In this document: piece after piece, positions 34,201 through 49,200 of the stretch
Numbering within the stretch: position 1 is the stretch's first letter
Layout: each line of letters opens with the position of its first letter
From: Cydia pomonella
Taxonomy: Eukaryota > Arthropoda > Insecta > Lepidoptera > Tortricidae
NCBI RefSeq assembly: GCF_033807575.1
Contig: NC_084711.1
Location: forward strand, 2,728,001-2,792,000
Length of the DNA stretch: 64,000 nucleotides
Reading direction: 5' to 3'
Position numbers and translations under genes: made by a program
The notes under the pieces: model-generated
Told to the model about the DNA's origin: nothing
What the model saw: only the letters and a program-made list of their open reading frames with translations
Database searches by the model: none

Positions 34201-37200
34201 GTAAATATATTTCCTCTTAAACAGTAGCCTTACTTTTAGGAATAGCACAGAGTTACAGCATTTGAGGTAGAGTGTACTTTTGGGTTCCTTTAATTATGGA
34301 CAGACCATTGATGGTGGAAGTTTATTTACTATGTATTAGCACATTATCATTATTTATCATCCTATTCACATACTTGCATCTCGTATGCTTGCATGAGATG
34401 TATTTTAAGTTCTGTCTTGCCTTGTGGAAATATTATCAAATAGATATCTAGAAGTTGCAACAAAAATGATTTTTTTTCATAGTTTATTTAATTATATACC
34501 TATCAATTCCTTGTATTATGCATAACAAGGCATTGACACGTCACGGTAATATGGTAATGTACAGCGTAGATAAGATTACAATGGATTGCGTTACATTATC
34601 ACTGAATAACTACATATCTGAAGCGTGTCTGCTATAAACATCTAAATGTTAACAATTTTGGCCTTATCTCTGCTATTATTAGTAAACATTATTGCAGTAC
34701 TACTTATTTGCTACAACATTGATTATTAATTAGTAGCAGTAATGACTCTTTAGACAACTATTTGCTTTTAACATGTTGTCAAATTTTAAAAAAGTTAATT
34801 GAACATGAATTAATTAATAAAATAAAAATGAAATAATGAATAATTAATTTGTATAATTGTTGGTGCAATAAAGAATATTTACTTACTTTACTTGACTTAA
34901 TTAATTGAACATTATGAAGTGTGTGATAACTAAATACTATAGTAATAGGCGGGTCCACACAGAGCGTGCATATGCGCGAGGCAATTTCCTCACGCACAAA
35001 TCTCCTAGTGACAACGCACGCGCCGCCTCGGCCGACGCACTTCTACACTGGCCGGTTTGTGCGTGAGGAAATTGCCTCGCGCGTATGCTCGCTCTGTGTA
35101 GACCTGCCTATTAGTTTGTAATTTGTTACTGTATGTAGTTAAAAAAACACACACAACCATAAGCAAATACCTATAAACAGACAAGAAGAATACAGAGTAA
35201 ATTATTAAATAGCCGGGTCCACACAGAACGAGCATACGAGCGAGGCAATTTCCTCGCGCAGAAAACGGCCAATGTAGACGTGCCTCGGCCGAGGCAGAGC
35301 GCATGATCAAAGGCGCCTAAGTCGTTTGCCGCGCGCTGGTCGGGACGTGTTTGTTTGGTGCACGTGGTTATTTTGTTCCGTACATCAAATTAGAAAATAT
35401 TAATAAAGACAATGTTGCAAATTAATATACTTTTACGTAGCAAATACATGATATGGTAGGCTAGAGATCCCAACTATATGAATAGGGGAATCAGAGAGGA
35501 TTGATGTTTAATTTGATTTAAAATTTAATAAATAGACTGAGACTGCTACGAATCTTCCATCGTTAAATATCGCTGTGTCGGAAGCACCATCTCCCTGAAA
35601 GTGATACCTTTCTTCAATTTGTGTCTTGCCATTTAAGTTTTACGTGTAATTGTGAACATAAAAGTCGAATCACTCCTTTTTAGGGTTCCGTAGCCAAATG
35701 GCAAAAAACGGAACCCTTATAGATTCGTCATGTCCGTCTGTCTGTCCGATTATGTCACAGCCACTTTTTTCCGAAACTATAAGAGCTATACTGTTCAAAC
35801 TTGGTAAGTAGATGTATTCTATGAACCGCATTAAGATGTTTACACAAAAATAGAAAAAAAAAAACAATAAATTTTGGGGGTTCCCCATACTTAGAACTGA
35901 AACTCAAAAAATCTTTTTTCATCAAACCCATACGTGTGGGGTATCTATGGATAGGTCTTTAAAAATGATATTGAGGTTTCTAATATCATTTTTTTCTAAA
36001 CTGAATAGTTTGCGCGAGAGACACTTCCAAAGTGGAAAAATGTGTGTCCCCCCCCCCCCCGTAACTTCTAAAATAACAGAATGAAAAATCTAAAAAAAAT
36101 ATATGATATACATTGCCATGGAAACTTCCACCGAAAATTGGTTTGAACGAGATCTAGTAAGTAGTTTTTTTTAATACGTAAAATTAAAAAAAAAAACAAT
36201 TTTTTCATCAGACCCATACGTGTGGGGTATCTAGGGATAGGTCTTCAAAAATGATATTTAGGTTTCTAATATCATTTTTTTCTAAACTGAATAGTTTTGC
36301 GCGAGAGACACTTCCAAAGTGAAAAAAAGTGTGTCCCCCCCCCTGTAACTTCTAAAATAACAGAATGAAAAATCTAAAAAAAATATATGATATACATTAC
36401 CATGCAAACTTCCACCGAAAATTGGTTTGAACCAGATCTAGTAGGTAGTTTTTTTAATACGTCATAAATGGTACGGAACCCTTCATGGGCGAGTCCGACT
36501 CGCACTTGGCCGCTTTTTTTAAAATGTGTTTAAAATTCGTCTTGCTTCATTTTCTAACCTCAAAAGAGCCGATTTCCGTATCGTGATTGATTTTATAGAT
36601 TTGTTGCACCCAAAATCTCATGCAACATATTAGTTTTCGTTTTTCCTTTGGATTGCTTTGAAAAGCCAAATAAATCATACACGAGCCACGGCAGTGAATA
36701 TGTGCAGCACCATTTTGAACAGCTGACTGAGGGACGCTATCTTGCCGAGCAAATTGGCTCGGCTGAGGCAAAAGTTACACTCGCACGCGGCCGCGCGAGG
36801 CCCGTCGTTTGCCGCGCGATGAAATTTCCCCGCGAGGCTGCTCGCTCTGTGTGGACCCGCCTAATGATCAGTTCTTCTGATTAAGGGAATACCTGCTATT
36901 CAATGCTGCAATGTTACCAGATCACAAAATAAAAATAAAATACGAAACATTGCCAGGGGGTGTTGCAACTGTCTAGTTTAGGAAAATGCCTTGACTTGAA
37001 ACTATTTAAATTTATATTTTTTTTACATATCCTAATCATTGCCCATCATTGACATATATATCTAAGGACGGGCCTTACGGGCAATGACAATGGGGTCCGT
37101 ACAGCGGTGTCACGCACACGAATTCGAACCAATCGTGTAGTCTAACGCCACAACGCGATTGGTTGATGAGTTCGCATCACGCGCGCGATCAGCAGTGGCG

Positions 37201-40200
37201 GATCGTTCAAAGAACTCGATTCCCACCGGCTTGTCTAATTTCAGCCCGTTGAGTACTTTCACGATCGGTTCATGGAGAAAAGGAAAGCAAAATTAGCTCC
37301 GGGTTCCCCACGAATATTTGTGACGCGCCGCCGCTGGCGATCAGTCACAACTAGTTGCGTTAGACTGCACGATTGGCTCGAATTCGTGAGTGACACCACT
37401 GAACTAGCACCATTCTTAGTGCCTGTAAGGCTTGTCCTTAGATATATGTCAATGTTGCCCAGTGGCGGGGCAATACCAAAATTTTATGAGGGCAAGGTAC
37501 ATTTAGCCAGGCCCTCTGGTGGCGCAAGAAATAACGAACATTTTTACGTAGTGTCCGAGGTATTATACTTATTTGAGTATAATATATGTACAATGGTTAA
37601 GAAAGCCAGAAGCATGATTTACCTCATTAGAAAAGCCTTCAAGACCTTAACACCGTATATGATGCTAAAAATATACAAAACATATGTCAGACCCGTACTG
37701 GAGTATGCTTTTCAAGCCTGGAGTCCTTACTTTGCCAAGGACATTGAGATGCTCGAGAAAGTACAACGCAGTTTCACGAAACTGCCAAGGCAACTTAAAA
37801 ACAAGCCATATGAAGAGAGACTAAAGGAACTGAACCTCACTACTCTAAAGCACCGCAGAGAACGTGGCGACCTAATAGAGACGTACAAAATACTATCTGG
37901 GCACTGTGACCTCAAGGATTTCCAAGAGATGTTCAAGCGTAACAACAACAACCGTCTGAGGGGTCATCATTTAAAGCTGGAAAGGCATAGGGCTCACAGT
38001 AACCCATACAAACACTTTTTTAGCAATCGAGTGGTGAGGGCTTGGAACAGACTCCCAGAAGATGTGGTTTCAGCACCAAATGTGAACCAGTTTAAAAATA
38101 AATTAGACAAGCACATTATATCTACTACTCGTTCATGATAACTATCTTTATGAATATTGGATACAGGTCATATCAGTTGTCAAACTGCCTGCCTGCTTAT
38201 TAAATAATAATAATAATAATAATAACCCCCCAAAGGAATCACCTTGTCGTGGTGGGCGGGCTTACGGGTTGGTGATACTATAGACGCGAGGTTGAAACAC
38301 CTAGACCATACCCCAATTATAGGGAGATACAAATTTATGTGCCAATATAAACTAGGCTTACCCTTCCCAAACTAAGATTCCAACTATCCTATCCTTTCTT
38401 CTTCTTCCTTCCTTTTCTCCTCTTTTCTTCCTACTATAGATTAAAGATGCAGTTACGCTCAAGAAGTTTACGTCTGGGGCCGCTACCCGAGGGCAATCGT
38501 CGGGGCGCATCTGGAGCCGTTGCTGGATGCCACAGCATGCGATCCAACGGCGATGCGGAGCTGAGCAGGCGGGCTCCCATCGAACAATCTGTTACAGCCG
38601 CAGACGGGCCGCTGCCCGAGGGTGATCGTCGGGGCGCACCTGGAGCCGCTGCTGGGTGCCACAGCATGCGAACCAGCGGCGATGAGAAGCTGAGCAGGCG
38701 GGCTTTCATCGAAAAATCTACTACAGCCGCAAACCGAGGTAAATACAATCTCCGACCACGGATTGGAGATGACGCTGCGAGTAATTATTCAGAGGACGAT
38801 AAATCTCTGTTCTCATCAATACCATCAACTCGACCTTCATACATGTCAAAGAAAACAACCACTTTATCTTCAGTTAGCACGCACGATGGTGTTGTACGAG
38901 ATGTCATGCCCGACATTGAGCTTGTACCCACCTCGGAAGCTTCCAAAATGCGCAAACGATGGACGACAGAAATGAATGAGTTCATAATGCGTACTTACCT
39001 TTATATTACCGCACTGGATACTGACACCAAAACGTACCTGGAACCACTACACTTAAAATTTTTAGAAAAATTCCCAAATATGCCCGTTAGTCGCCAAAGA
39101 GTAGGCGATCAAAGAAGAGCAATTATCCGAAATAATTTGTTACCACAAGCAACCTTAAACCAAATATATGACGAAGTAAAACTCGAATTGACCAATCTAC
39201 AAAATAGCATACCTAATAGTAATCCTAATACCTACAAACCCCCCGCGTCTAAAACTCAAGAAGCACGTAATACACAAGCACAAACACGATTGAGATGGAC
39301 CAATGAACAGAATGAAGCTATTATGCTTTCTTATTATAGAATAACCGAACTTGAAACTAACAGAACTTCATATCGAAAACCGCTACATGAGGCTTTTATA
39401 GACATGTTCCCCGCTCTTGCACATTTAAGCGAACAACGAATAGCTGACCAGCGGAGAGTGATAATAAACAGCAAATATATTAGTGATACCAGATTGACTG
39501 AACTAAAGCAACAAGTAGCTGATGAACTATCTCTCAATACCCATAATTCCACTAATCAGGTGAACAACGATGAACCAACCAATATTAGCTATCAACCCAA
39601 TCGTGAAACTCAGTTTTTACAAAATGTAGATCTAAATATAGCAGAAGATTCTTCTCCTGACAATCACTCTCTTGAAAGGAATTCGTTGATAGAAGAAACG
39701 TTTAGACAAACATTCAATTGCTTTATAGATACCGATCCAACATCTAGAACGTACATTCCAAAACAAAAAACATCCAAAAAACTAGCTAATATAGTACAGC
39801 ACATTAATAACGTAACTTTACCACAATACATTAACTTAGAGTCCGACTTTAACACCCTTCAAACAGCGATATACTGTGCAGCATGGACTACTGCCAAACT
39901 AAACGGGGCAAAATTATCACTTGAACCCACAGAAAACTCTCGATCTCGCTCTGTAAATAGAGACAAAAGACCACAATGGCAAAGACGATTAGAGAGACGA
40001 CTAGAAGACATACGAGCTAAAATAGGTAGAATAACGCACTTCAGTAACGGGGCTAGAAGTAGGAACCTAGAAAAACAAGTAAGTGACATAATAGAGCAAT
40101 ACAAAATTCATTCTGTTCACGAACAACCAAACACACAGCTTACACACACACTAGACACACTAAAACAAAAACTGGCACTAATATCAGGACGTTTACACAG

Positions 40201-43200
40201 ATATAAAGTTTGTACACTTAGAAAACAACAAAATAGCCAATTTAATAATAATGAAAAGCAGTTTTATAGACATATTAGACAAACAACTACTAACGCAACA
40301 GAAAATGGTAACAATAATACAATAACTGACTTACCAGATTCAAACGCCTTACGGAACTTTTGGTCAGGAATTTGGGAGAAACCAGTTTATCACAACATAG
40401 ACGCTGAGTGGATTAAGACTGAAACTATTAGAAATAGCACAACTACAGCAGAAATGACTTTTGAATATATTCCGACTGACACGTTTAAAAAAGTACTGAA
40501 TAACTTACATAATTGGAAAGCACCTGGCTCAGATCATATTCATAGCTACTGGTATAAGAAATTTACGATTACCCACCCCTACCTACACAACTACCTTAAT
40601 AAGTTTATTGATGATCCCAATACAATACCAGCCTACCTGACTTCAGGAACTACGTTCATGATACCGAAAGACCACGACGACCTTACCAACCCATCTAAAT
40701 ACAGACCCATTACATGTTTGCAAACGTTCTATAAGATTTTAACAGCCTGCATCTCTGAATTAATATATAAACACGTTGACGATAATAACATCCTGGCCGA
40801 ACAACAGAAGGGTTGCCGCAAATTCAGCCAGGGTTGCAAGGAACAACTGACCATAGACGCTGTAATCATGAGACATGCTAGTAAAAACAAAACTGATTTG
40901 TACTCCATGTATATCGATTACAAAAAAGCATACGATTCCGTTCCCCATTCGTGGCTGGTACAAGTCCTAGAGATATATAAAATACATCCGAAAATAATCA
41001 ACCTCTTAAAAACTGCAATGAACACCTGGACCACCCGCCTCAAACTCACTACTCTTGCCACTGTGATAGAAACTGAACCAATTAAAATACAAAGAGGTAT
41101 ATTTCAGGGTGATTCCCTAAGCCCTCTATGGTTTTGTTTAGCTTTGAACCCACTCTCCAATACTTTAAATTCAACAACAGCAGGATACCACCTACATTAC
41201 ACAGACATTGATAGACAAACTGAGAACATAAACCATTTACTTTACATGGACGACATCAAACTGTATGCTGACAATGAAACTGACCTTTATCAACTGACTG
41301 ACATGACAGAAAGATTTAGTAATGACATAAGAATGGAATTCGGAATAGACAAATGCAAAATCAACTCTGTTAAAGATGGACGAATATACCAACACAACTA
41401 CACATTAGGATCAGGTGAATTGATTGAACCACTTGACGAAAAAGAGACTTATAAATATTTAGGATACAACCAATTACTCCAAATACAATACAAAGAGACA
41501 AAAGAAAAACTAAAACAACAGTTCCGACGCAGGTTAAACGCAATTCTCAAATCACAACTTTATTCCCGTAATACTGTAAAAGCCATAAATACATTCGCCA
41601 TACCCGTTCTCACATACTCTTTCGGTGTAATAAACTGGACCAAGTCCGACCTCAAAGCACTGCAACGCACAATTAACACGACGATGACCAAATTCCGTAA
41701 ACATCACCCTAGGTCATGTATACAGAGACTGACACTACCAAGAAAAGAAGGAGGGAGAGGTATCATTGACATAACAAACCTACATAACAGACAAATCACA
41801 GCTCTAAGACAGTATTTCTACGCCAAGTCCGAATCTTCTGCACTGCACAAAGCAACAACACACAATGACCGTAAACTGACACCACTTAATCTACAAGATG
41901 CCATAACACAAAAAAATGAATACCTGACAGACGACAAAACTAAACACGCCGAATGGGCTAGAAAGTCTCTCCACGGCAGACATCATCAAGACTTATGCCA
42001 ACCTAATGTCGACAAGGAGGCGTCGAACGCATGGCTGAGTCGTGGCGAGCTGTTCCCGGAGACTGAAGGCTTCATGATGGCGATACAAGATCAGGTAATA
42101 GAGACAAGAAACTACCAACGACACATAACAAAGACTCTGAATAATGATAGATGTAGAAAATGCAATAGCTGTCCGGAAACCATACAACATATTACAAGTG
42201 CATGTAAAATAATAGCCCAAACCGACTACAAACATAGACATGACCAAGTTGCAAATATTATCCACCAAAGACTTGCCTATCAACAAGATTTCATTACTGA
42301 AATAGAACCATATTACAAATATAAACCTGAAAGTGTTTTAGAAAACTCAACAGCCAAACTGTATTATGACCGAACCATCCTTACTGACCGAACCACCCAT
42401 CATAACAGACCTGACATCACACTAATAGACAAAACTTGCAAAACTGGATACCTCATAGACATAGCCGTTCCTAATACACATAACTTACAAAGTACCATAG
42501 CCGAAAAACTTAGCAAATACATTGAACTGAAAGATGAAATAATTCGGATATGGCATCTGCAAAAAGTGATAATAGTACCGATTGTTTTATCTACTACAGG
42601 CGTAATACCCAAACAGCTACACCAATCTCTGAGGACCTTAAAATTACCGCCCAAAACATTTCATCTCGTTCAGAAAGCCGTCATCCTCAATACATGCCGC
42701 ATTGTAAGAAAATTCTTACAAACTGACCAAGAAACTCCTGTTGCTGCAACCAGACCAACATCTCTATCAACTACCCATTCAACCTTAAATCTTCCCATAG
42801 CGCTAACTACTGAACCACTTACCGCAAACTTCGAGACCCACATGACGGACAGGAACGCTCCTCCTGAAGTACCTTATGAGGAGGTAATAGATATTATACT
42901 TACCTGAGATGCACTTGGCCTTGGCCCGTGCATAGCAGTACTCCGGTAAAAGCCGAGAAAATATAAAACGAGATAACAATAATAATAATAAAACCGCAGG
43001 GCAGCTTGTGGCGAGCTGTTGGGGAGTAACGACCCCACGGACCCGAGTACTCCCGAGAGTCGGTCAGGGTCTCCGTCTCCGGCGTGTCTTCGTCGGTCGG
43101 AGTGGACCCCGAGGGGACCCGCAGGACTCTCAGCTCTGGCTTGCCTTCATTGGCCGTCCAGAGAGGAGTCGTTAGAGCTAAATGCTCCAGGGGTGGAAGT

Positions 43201-46200
43201 GAAAACTTGCATAAGACGCGAGTTGGCACAGTGGCTGTTATCAGCCACTGGGTAGAAAGCGGCGTACACCTCTCGACACCCCTGAGCCGCTCACACCGGT
43301 GTTGCTCCTGGTCGTCTTCACGACGGCATTTTCAGGGGCCCATCTAGTGGGCGGCGAGTCACCGCCTGCCTCGATAACTAGTGAAAACATTGTTATGGCA
43401 GGTGTCCGGACGTCTTTGCAATAACCCAGTCTCATTGTCCTCCCAAACTTCAATCCATAGACCGTTATACTGTTCACTTTACTACAATAGTCCCAATGCC
43501 TGTTGAGACCGGTTCATAGGTGTCTATTGTTGCGCCCGTGAACGGGTTCCAGCAGGCGTTCTACATGACATTAAAGCTCTCCAAGAGGCCTCTACGTGTT
43601 GGATCTATATCCCCACGCAAGCCTATCAAAAGACCGGGATTTATAGGCCCGTGAAATCCAAGGAGATACATAATAATAATACCTCGGACTTAGATACGTA
43701 GGTACTTAGATACCTAAATTCATACACATTTCAAGAGGCAAACAAATGGTTTTCTTTTGTATGTCAGTATTAATTATTTTAAGCCTTATTGTTATCTTTA
43801 GTGGTATTTAATTGTGGGTGAATGTAAGAGCTATAATAAATATTGAGGTTTGTTGAGTGTGGTAACACCAGTGGCATTATACTTGTAAATATATAGAAAT
43901 TAAAATAAAATCACTAAGAACACATACCCTCTCCTTGTCCTATGTCATATATGATTTCTCCATTGCCTGCCTCAAGCCTCTCCATCAGCTGCTTCCGCAG
44001 CAGGTCGTACTCATCTGCCGATGGACTCACCAGCACCATCTACACATGTTAAGTTGCTTGATTGTTCATTTTTACATAAACATTAAATTATGCAGTTATT
44101 ATGAAGACTTAGCAATCCAATGCACTAAGGTGTATTCGGGTAATTTCAGATTAAACAAATGTACTATATGATAATGAATAATTATGAGATTTTCGGAATT
44201 ACCTCAAAATCGAAGGCATTCCGTATTATCGTCCCTACCATTAGATTGACCTTACTGAGAATTTAACAACAGCCTTACAAAATAATTTCTTTGATTATAA
44301 AGTTTCTACCTCTATTTCAACTAATTGATTACTCTCTATATTTGAAGAAGTAAAATCAATGTATCATACATGGCCATATTAAAATGTTAGTTTATTTAAA
44401 TTTCGTTCCAAAAACAAATCAAGGTCCATGTTACAATAATTTTATTATACCTAGAATGAATCATATTGCATCATTGTATTTTGGGGTTCTCCCAAGTAGA
44501 GCCTGTATATAAATAAATCAATGTTACAACACAATTAATATCCATGACTCAAATTGCATCACCCTTTGAGAGTTACCATGATAAAAGGCGAAAAGTTAGA
44601 CAATGTATAAAAAAAAAAACTCATTATTTTTTTAACTGTTAAATAGGTATTAAGCTTCTGTACCGTTATTTGAAGCCTATTTAATATTTGAGAGTGCGAT
44701 GCTGTTTGACAGATGACGTAGCGGTTCACTATAGGCTGACACCTACCCCCTTTGTACTTGTATTTCAAGTTTTAACCCCCTCCACCAGGCGCCCGTGGCC
44801 CGCGGCCGCGGAGCTCTTCATTGGCGTTCTGGTTGTCGGAACGTTCGGTTCACTGCAAAAAATTCTTAGAAATCCTTAGATTCTTAGAATTTTTTGTAAG
44901 TACTAATTAAAAGTATTGTTAACGGTTTTACCGTTCGATTGTTAATATTACTTCAATGATTTGATGGACAGCTTGTGTTCGTCAATGTGTTTAGCAAAGC
45001 TGACACCTCATCGATTCACATCGCGAGCGCAGCGAAGCTGTCGCGTAAGTAAGCGATTCTTATTTTATTTTGTTTACAGCGAATCGAATCATTTTAAGCA
45101 CGGAGCAGGTCCTTGAAAAAGTGTAAATGTGAATGGCAGTTTATAGGCCACAGTTTTATTGTCCTCCGAAAGGGAGGTTATAGCGGTTCCTATTACAGTA
45201 TAGAACTGCCTAACTTAGGAATAACTAAAAAGACGCGCTCTGTGACGTCGTAGTTTATGCTAATCAACTTGTGATTTTGCATTAAGTAACCTTAGGGTAA
45301 TTACAATAATAATGATCGTAAGATATATATGACCTGATATTTTCCGTGCATTTCCGGATTTTCTGGTACTGTGCTGCTGTGATACAAATTATTTTAGTTT
45401 GCATTTAAATCGAAATATCACAATAAAGGCTGGATTTGGAAGTACCCCCAATTTTAGAATGCTTGAGAGCTGGGGCTAAAACGCCTAAATTAAGCTAGAA
45501 TAAGAGGCCATTAAAGAAATACCATGTTTGGTATTGCCATGGGTACCATTAAACAGTAAAGTTACTCTAGTATCATGCTGGCTACCAAATTAGGGTCCTA
45601 TCCGCCTTAAAGTCGACGTTCTATTTCCGCTCTGAGGGACGAAAGGTAACTAACAAACCTACATCGAAAACCTCCTTTTCGATCTTTTTGTTTATATCCT
45701 TTGGAAAGTTTTTTCTTAATAATACCAATTTTGGATGCACAGTACCGTCAATATCTTTGTGAATTTTATTTTCAATTAAGGTATTTGTACGTAATAATAA
45801 ATAGTGCAACTGCTAAAAGTGCCTTCTAGTTAAAGCAAGGGATTTAAAAGTGAAACTCTTGGATGTAAAACTGACATATCCCCATTCAGTTGTGTTATTT
45901 TGAATTTCGTTTAAGGAGTTTTATTATATTTATATACGTATAAAATTTTAGTTTTGACATGTATAACTGCATACAGGAGGGGCACTATTTACCCCTTTGC
46001 TATAACTATAACCCTTGTGAGAAAGGAGGTTCGAAGTATCTTTTCATGACTTAAGAACGTAATTGAGACTGGGAGGTCGGGTGGTTACAGACCGCCGCTG
46101 CCTGCTCAAGGCATAACACATATCCTGCTGCGTAAGCAGAGTTGAACAATATTGCATTATGTTAAATTAGCATACTGTAACCTTTCCCACCTGCGCAAGG

Positions 46201-49200
46201 TGTGGAGAAATTTACTACCATTGCGTAACTTATTGTACCTATACTACCGGTACCTATTATGGATATCCGCCATGGCCTACTACAATAACTATCCTGCTAC
46301 TTAGCAGAAGGTTTATTAAAATATAAATATGTGCTGTTAAGCATACATACATAACGTACCTAATATTTCCCGCCTGCGTAAGGCGAGTGAATATTACTAT
46401 TTAGCCAGCTGAAGACCTGCCGCCTGCGCAAGGTGTGCGATTTTCATTATCCTGCTACGCTAGCAGATGAAGCAAAATGGCTACTGTAAGACCAGTATAC
46501 TTAATACAATGAACATGGTTCCAAACGCCAAGACCTTTCCCGCCTGCGCAAGGCGTGTGAAAATGATTAGACACTGGGGCTAAAAGTCAGACATGGTTTT
46601 GATACTGTTATTAGATAAAAGTATATTAAGATCATACAACATGCCTGCGCAAGGCGTGCAACATCCATTTGCCTGCTGCGCAAGCGGGTATCAATTGGTT
46701 CAAGGTATCATTAATCAAATATTGGTACTACAAAGCAATTATGATACAAGTACCTACTTAACATGTATCTATTTCTATAAGCCAAGATTTCAACTCCCAT
46801 GTAAATCTCCGCCTAATTCACAATAATAATTCATAATCATTTATTTGCACATAAAAATCCTACGCAAGGCATTCGAGAAATAATTTTTACTATCGTTTGG
46901 CTGCGAAAACACACCCCACTAAACATGAGACTGGCCCAGGAAGACCATAAAACCCTAAAAAGATAAAATAAGCCTTGACACACTCACTGCCAGCGACCCG
47001 CTAGGCGTATTCCTTTTTAGTAGGCGCTTTGCGAGACATACTGTTTTCTCGCGTTATCAACTTCGCTCGTAACGCGTAGCTCACGCTGGCACTGAATGTG
47101 TTAACTGGCTTTCCGGTGAGTAATATTAAAAATCACCATAAGTGGTTCATACTTCATACGTGGCCCATTCAGTCATGCTAATAATCTTGATAATCTAGAG
47201 TTCATGATACTGATCGTTGAATTAAAAATTCTAAATTTGTTTTGAATTGCCTTAATCAACCGGCCGCCCCGCCGCTACATAGTTCTAATGGTTTAAAGAT
47301 ATAAATATATTACCCTGGACTGGTTCAAGGTTCTTGGCCATTCATCATTTAACCCCATTTGGGTCAAACACAACAAAGGTTGGGAAAAATGTATCCCGCC
47401 CGTAGCAGCATAACAAGATTGCAGCAGCATAGCGTGGCTTGAACTCCGTTAACGTTGCGTTGTCTACAGGAAAGACGTGAAGGACTTAATAAAATGTCTA
47501 TGACCCACAACTGGTATATAATCATAGCTCAATGCAACTCATCATCGCAGTCCAAATGAAAGAAAGCCATTTCGGTTATTAATCTCGTTAAAATATATGT
47601 CCTAGATGTCGGGACGACTTCTTGTTAATAGCCAAAAGTGCTTTTTTGGATAACGGATACAAACCCTTAAGGGTTGAGTTGAGATACATACATTTACCTA
47701 TTGGTTCGAATCTACTTTAAAAGACTGCGTGGTTATGATATTCAATATAAAACATTACAAATTTCCCGGGTGGAATTAAGCAGGCGTACATAGGCTACGG
47801 AGACTCTGCTTACCATCAGGCGGGCCGTATGCTTGTTTGCCATCGACGTAGTAAAAAAGGCAAGCAACCTCGAAGGTTATTTCTATACCAATGTTCATTA
47901 ATTGGTGTCCTATGAAATTATTCCCATAAGTATTCAGTTTTTGGCAACAATAATGTACAAGACAAAGTTTCTGTATTGTATACTGTATGTTACAAAATAT
48001 ATATATATGTGAGAATCAGTGAGTTCACTGAGATAACATTAGAATTGCTTTATATCACCGTTGATACAATGTAAATGCTAGACAAGTCTGCGCCATTGGG
48101 CATGGGCATGCCACAGGTTGAATTACCTACTTAAGTATATATAGTTCTCAAATCTCGTTTAAAGTAATGTAACATTAGTTTTTCTTCAAAAACATAAAAA
48201 TAGGAAGGCTACTTAATGCCAAATGATTAAATACTGATTATTTTAACGAAGGTCTTTGACCTTACTATCTAACCCATCAGTCAAGAACATATCCTTGGTA
48301 AGATAAATAGTTATGTCCATACATCTCGCGCTTCCTTGAGCTTGCACCAGGTAGTACAAGTAGGTAATCCTGAAATAAGGTACGAGTATATTTGTGGACA
48401 AAGCTGGGACTACCAGTTAGAATGGCTATTACTTATATGTGTTAAATTATGCGAATTGTAATTTATTAAAACACTTTAGCGAACGTAAATCTATCATCTA
48501 CGCACAGGCCTAACCTTGGCTTATCAGGAACGCAGACATTGTAATATGTGAAATACCAGACGATACAAAGAACCAAGCGGGAGGGCACTCTCCTGGCAGA
48601 GTTTTCAAGATTAAATTGTAGCTCACTAACTGAAATTGACGAGCTTTTAGTGCCAATAATACAGATCTTGTTTAAGATTTTAATCAGTCACTTTATGTTT
48701 TTAATATGCATGAAACTAAAGGCCAAGTAAGTATATTCAGGTGAAAGCCTTAAATATACCTATACATCTTGCATGATGGTACATAATTTCAACATGATAC
48801 TCGTAATAATGATACCTCCAAGAGGAAAATCCTAGTATTATTTTTGCTGTATTGCAGGCATTGAATTGATAAAGGTCATGTTCTTACCATACTGGCCCTA
48901 ATTATTGTACATGTAATAAAATAAAACCACATTATAGGCTGGTTAAAGTATGGGCTTAGGCCCAAAAATATTTTAGAATACTCTCTGGGGTAAGACTACC
49001 AATATCGTAGCGAATATCAAAGAAAAATTAAAATGGTTACAGCAAATAGGATTTGTTGTGTATTATATAATATAATATAATTCAGCCTATATACGTCCCA
49101 CTGCTGGGCACAGGCCTCCTCTCATGTGCGAGAGGGCTCGGGCTATAGTCCCCACGCTAGCCCAATGCGGATTGGGGACTTGTTGTGTATTATGATTGAA

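Noticed and set aside
37272..37560. N-terminal part of a 288-codon protein
   Set aside because: These codons are a TIR element read through by chance into the LINE fragment.
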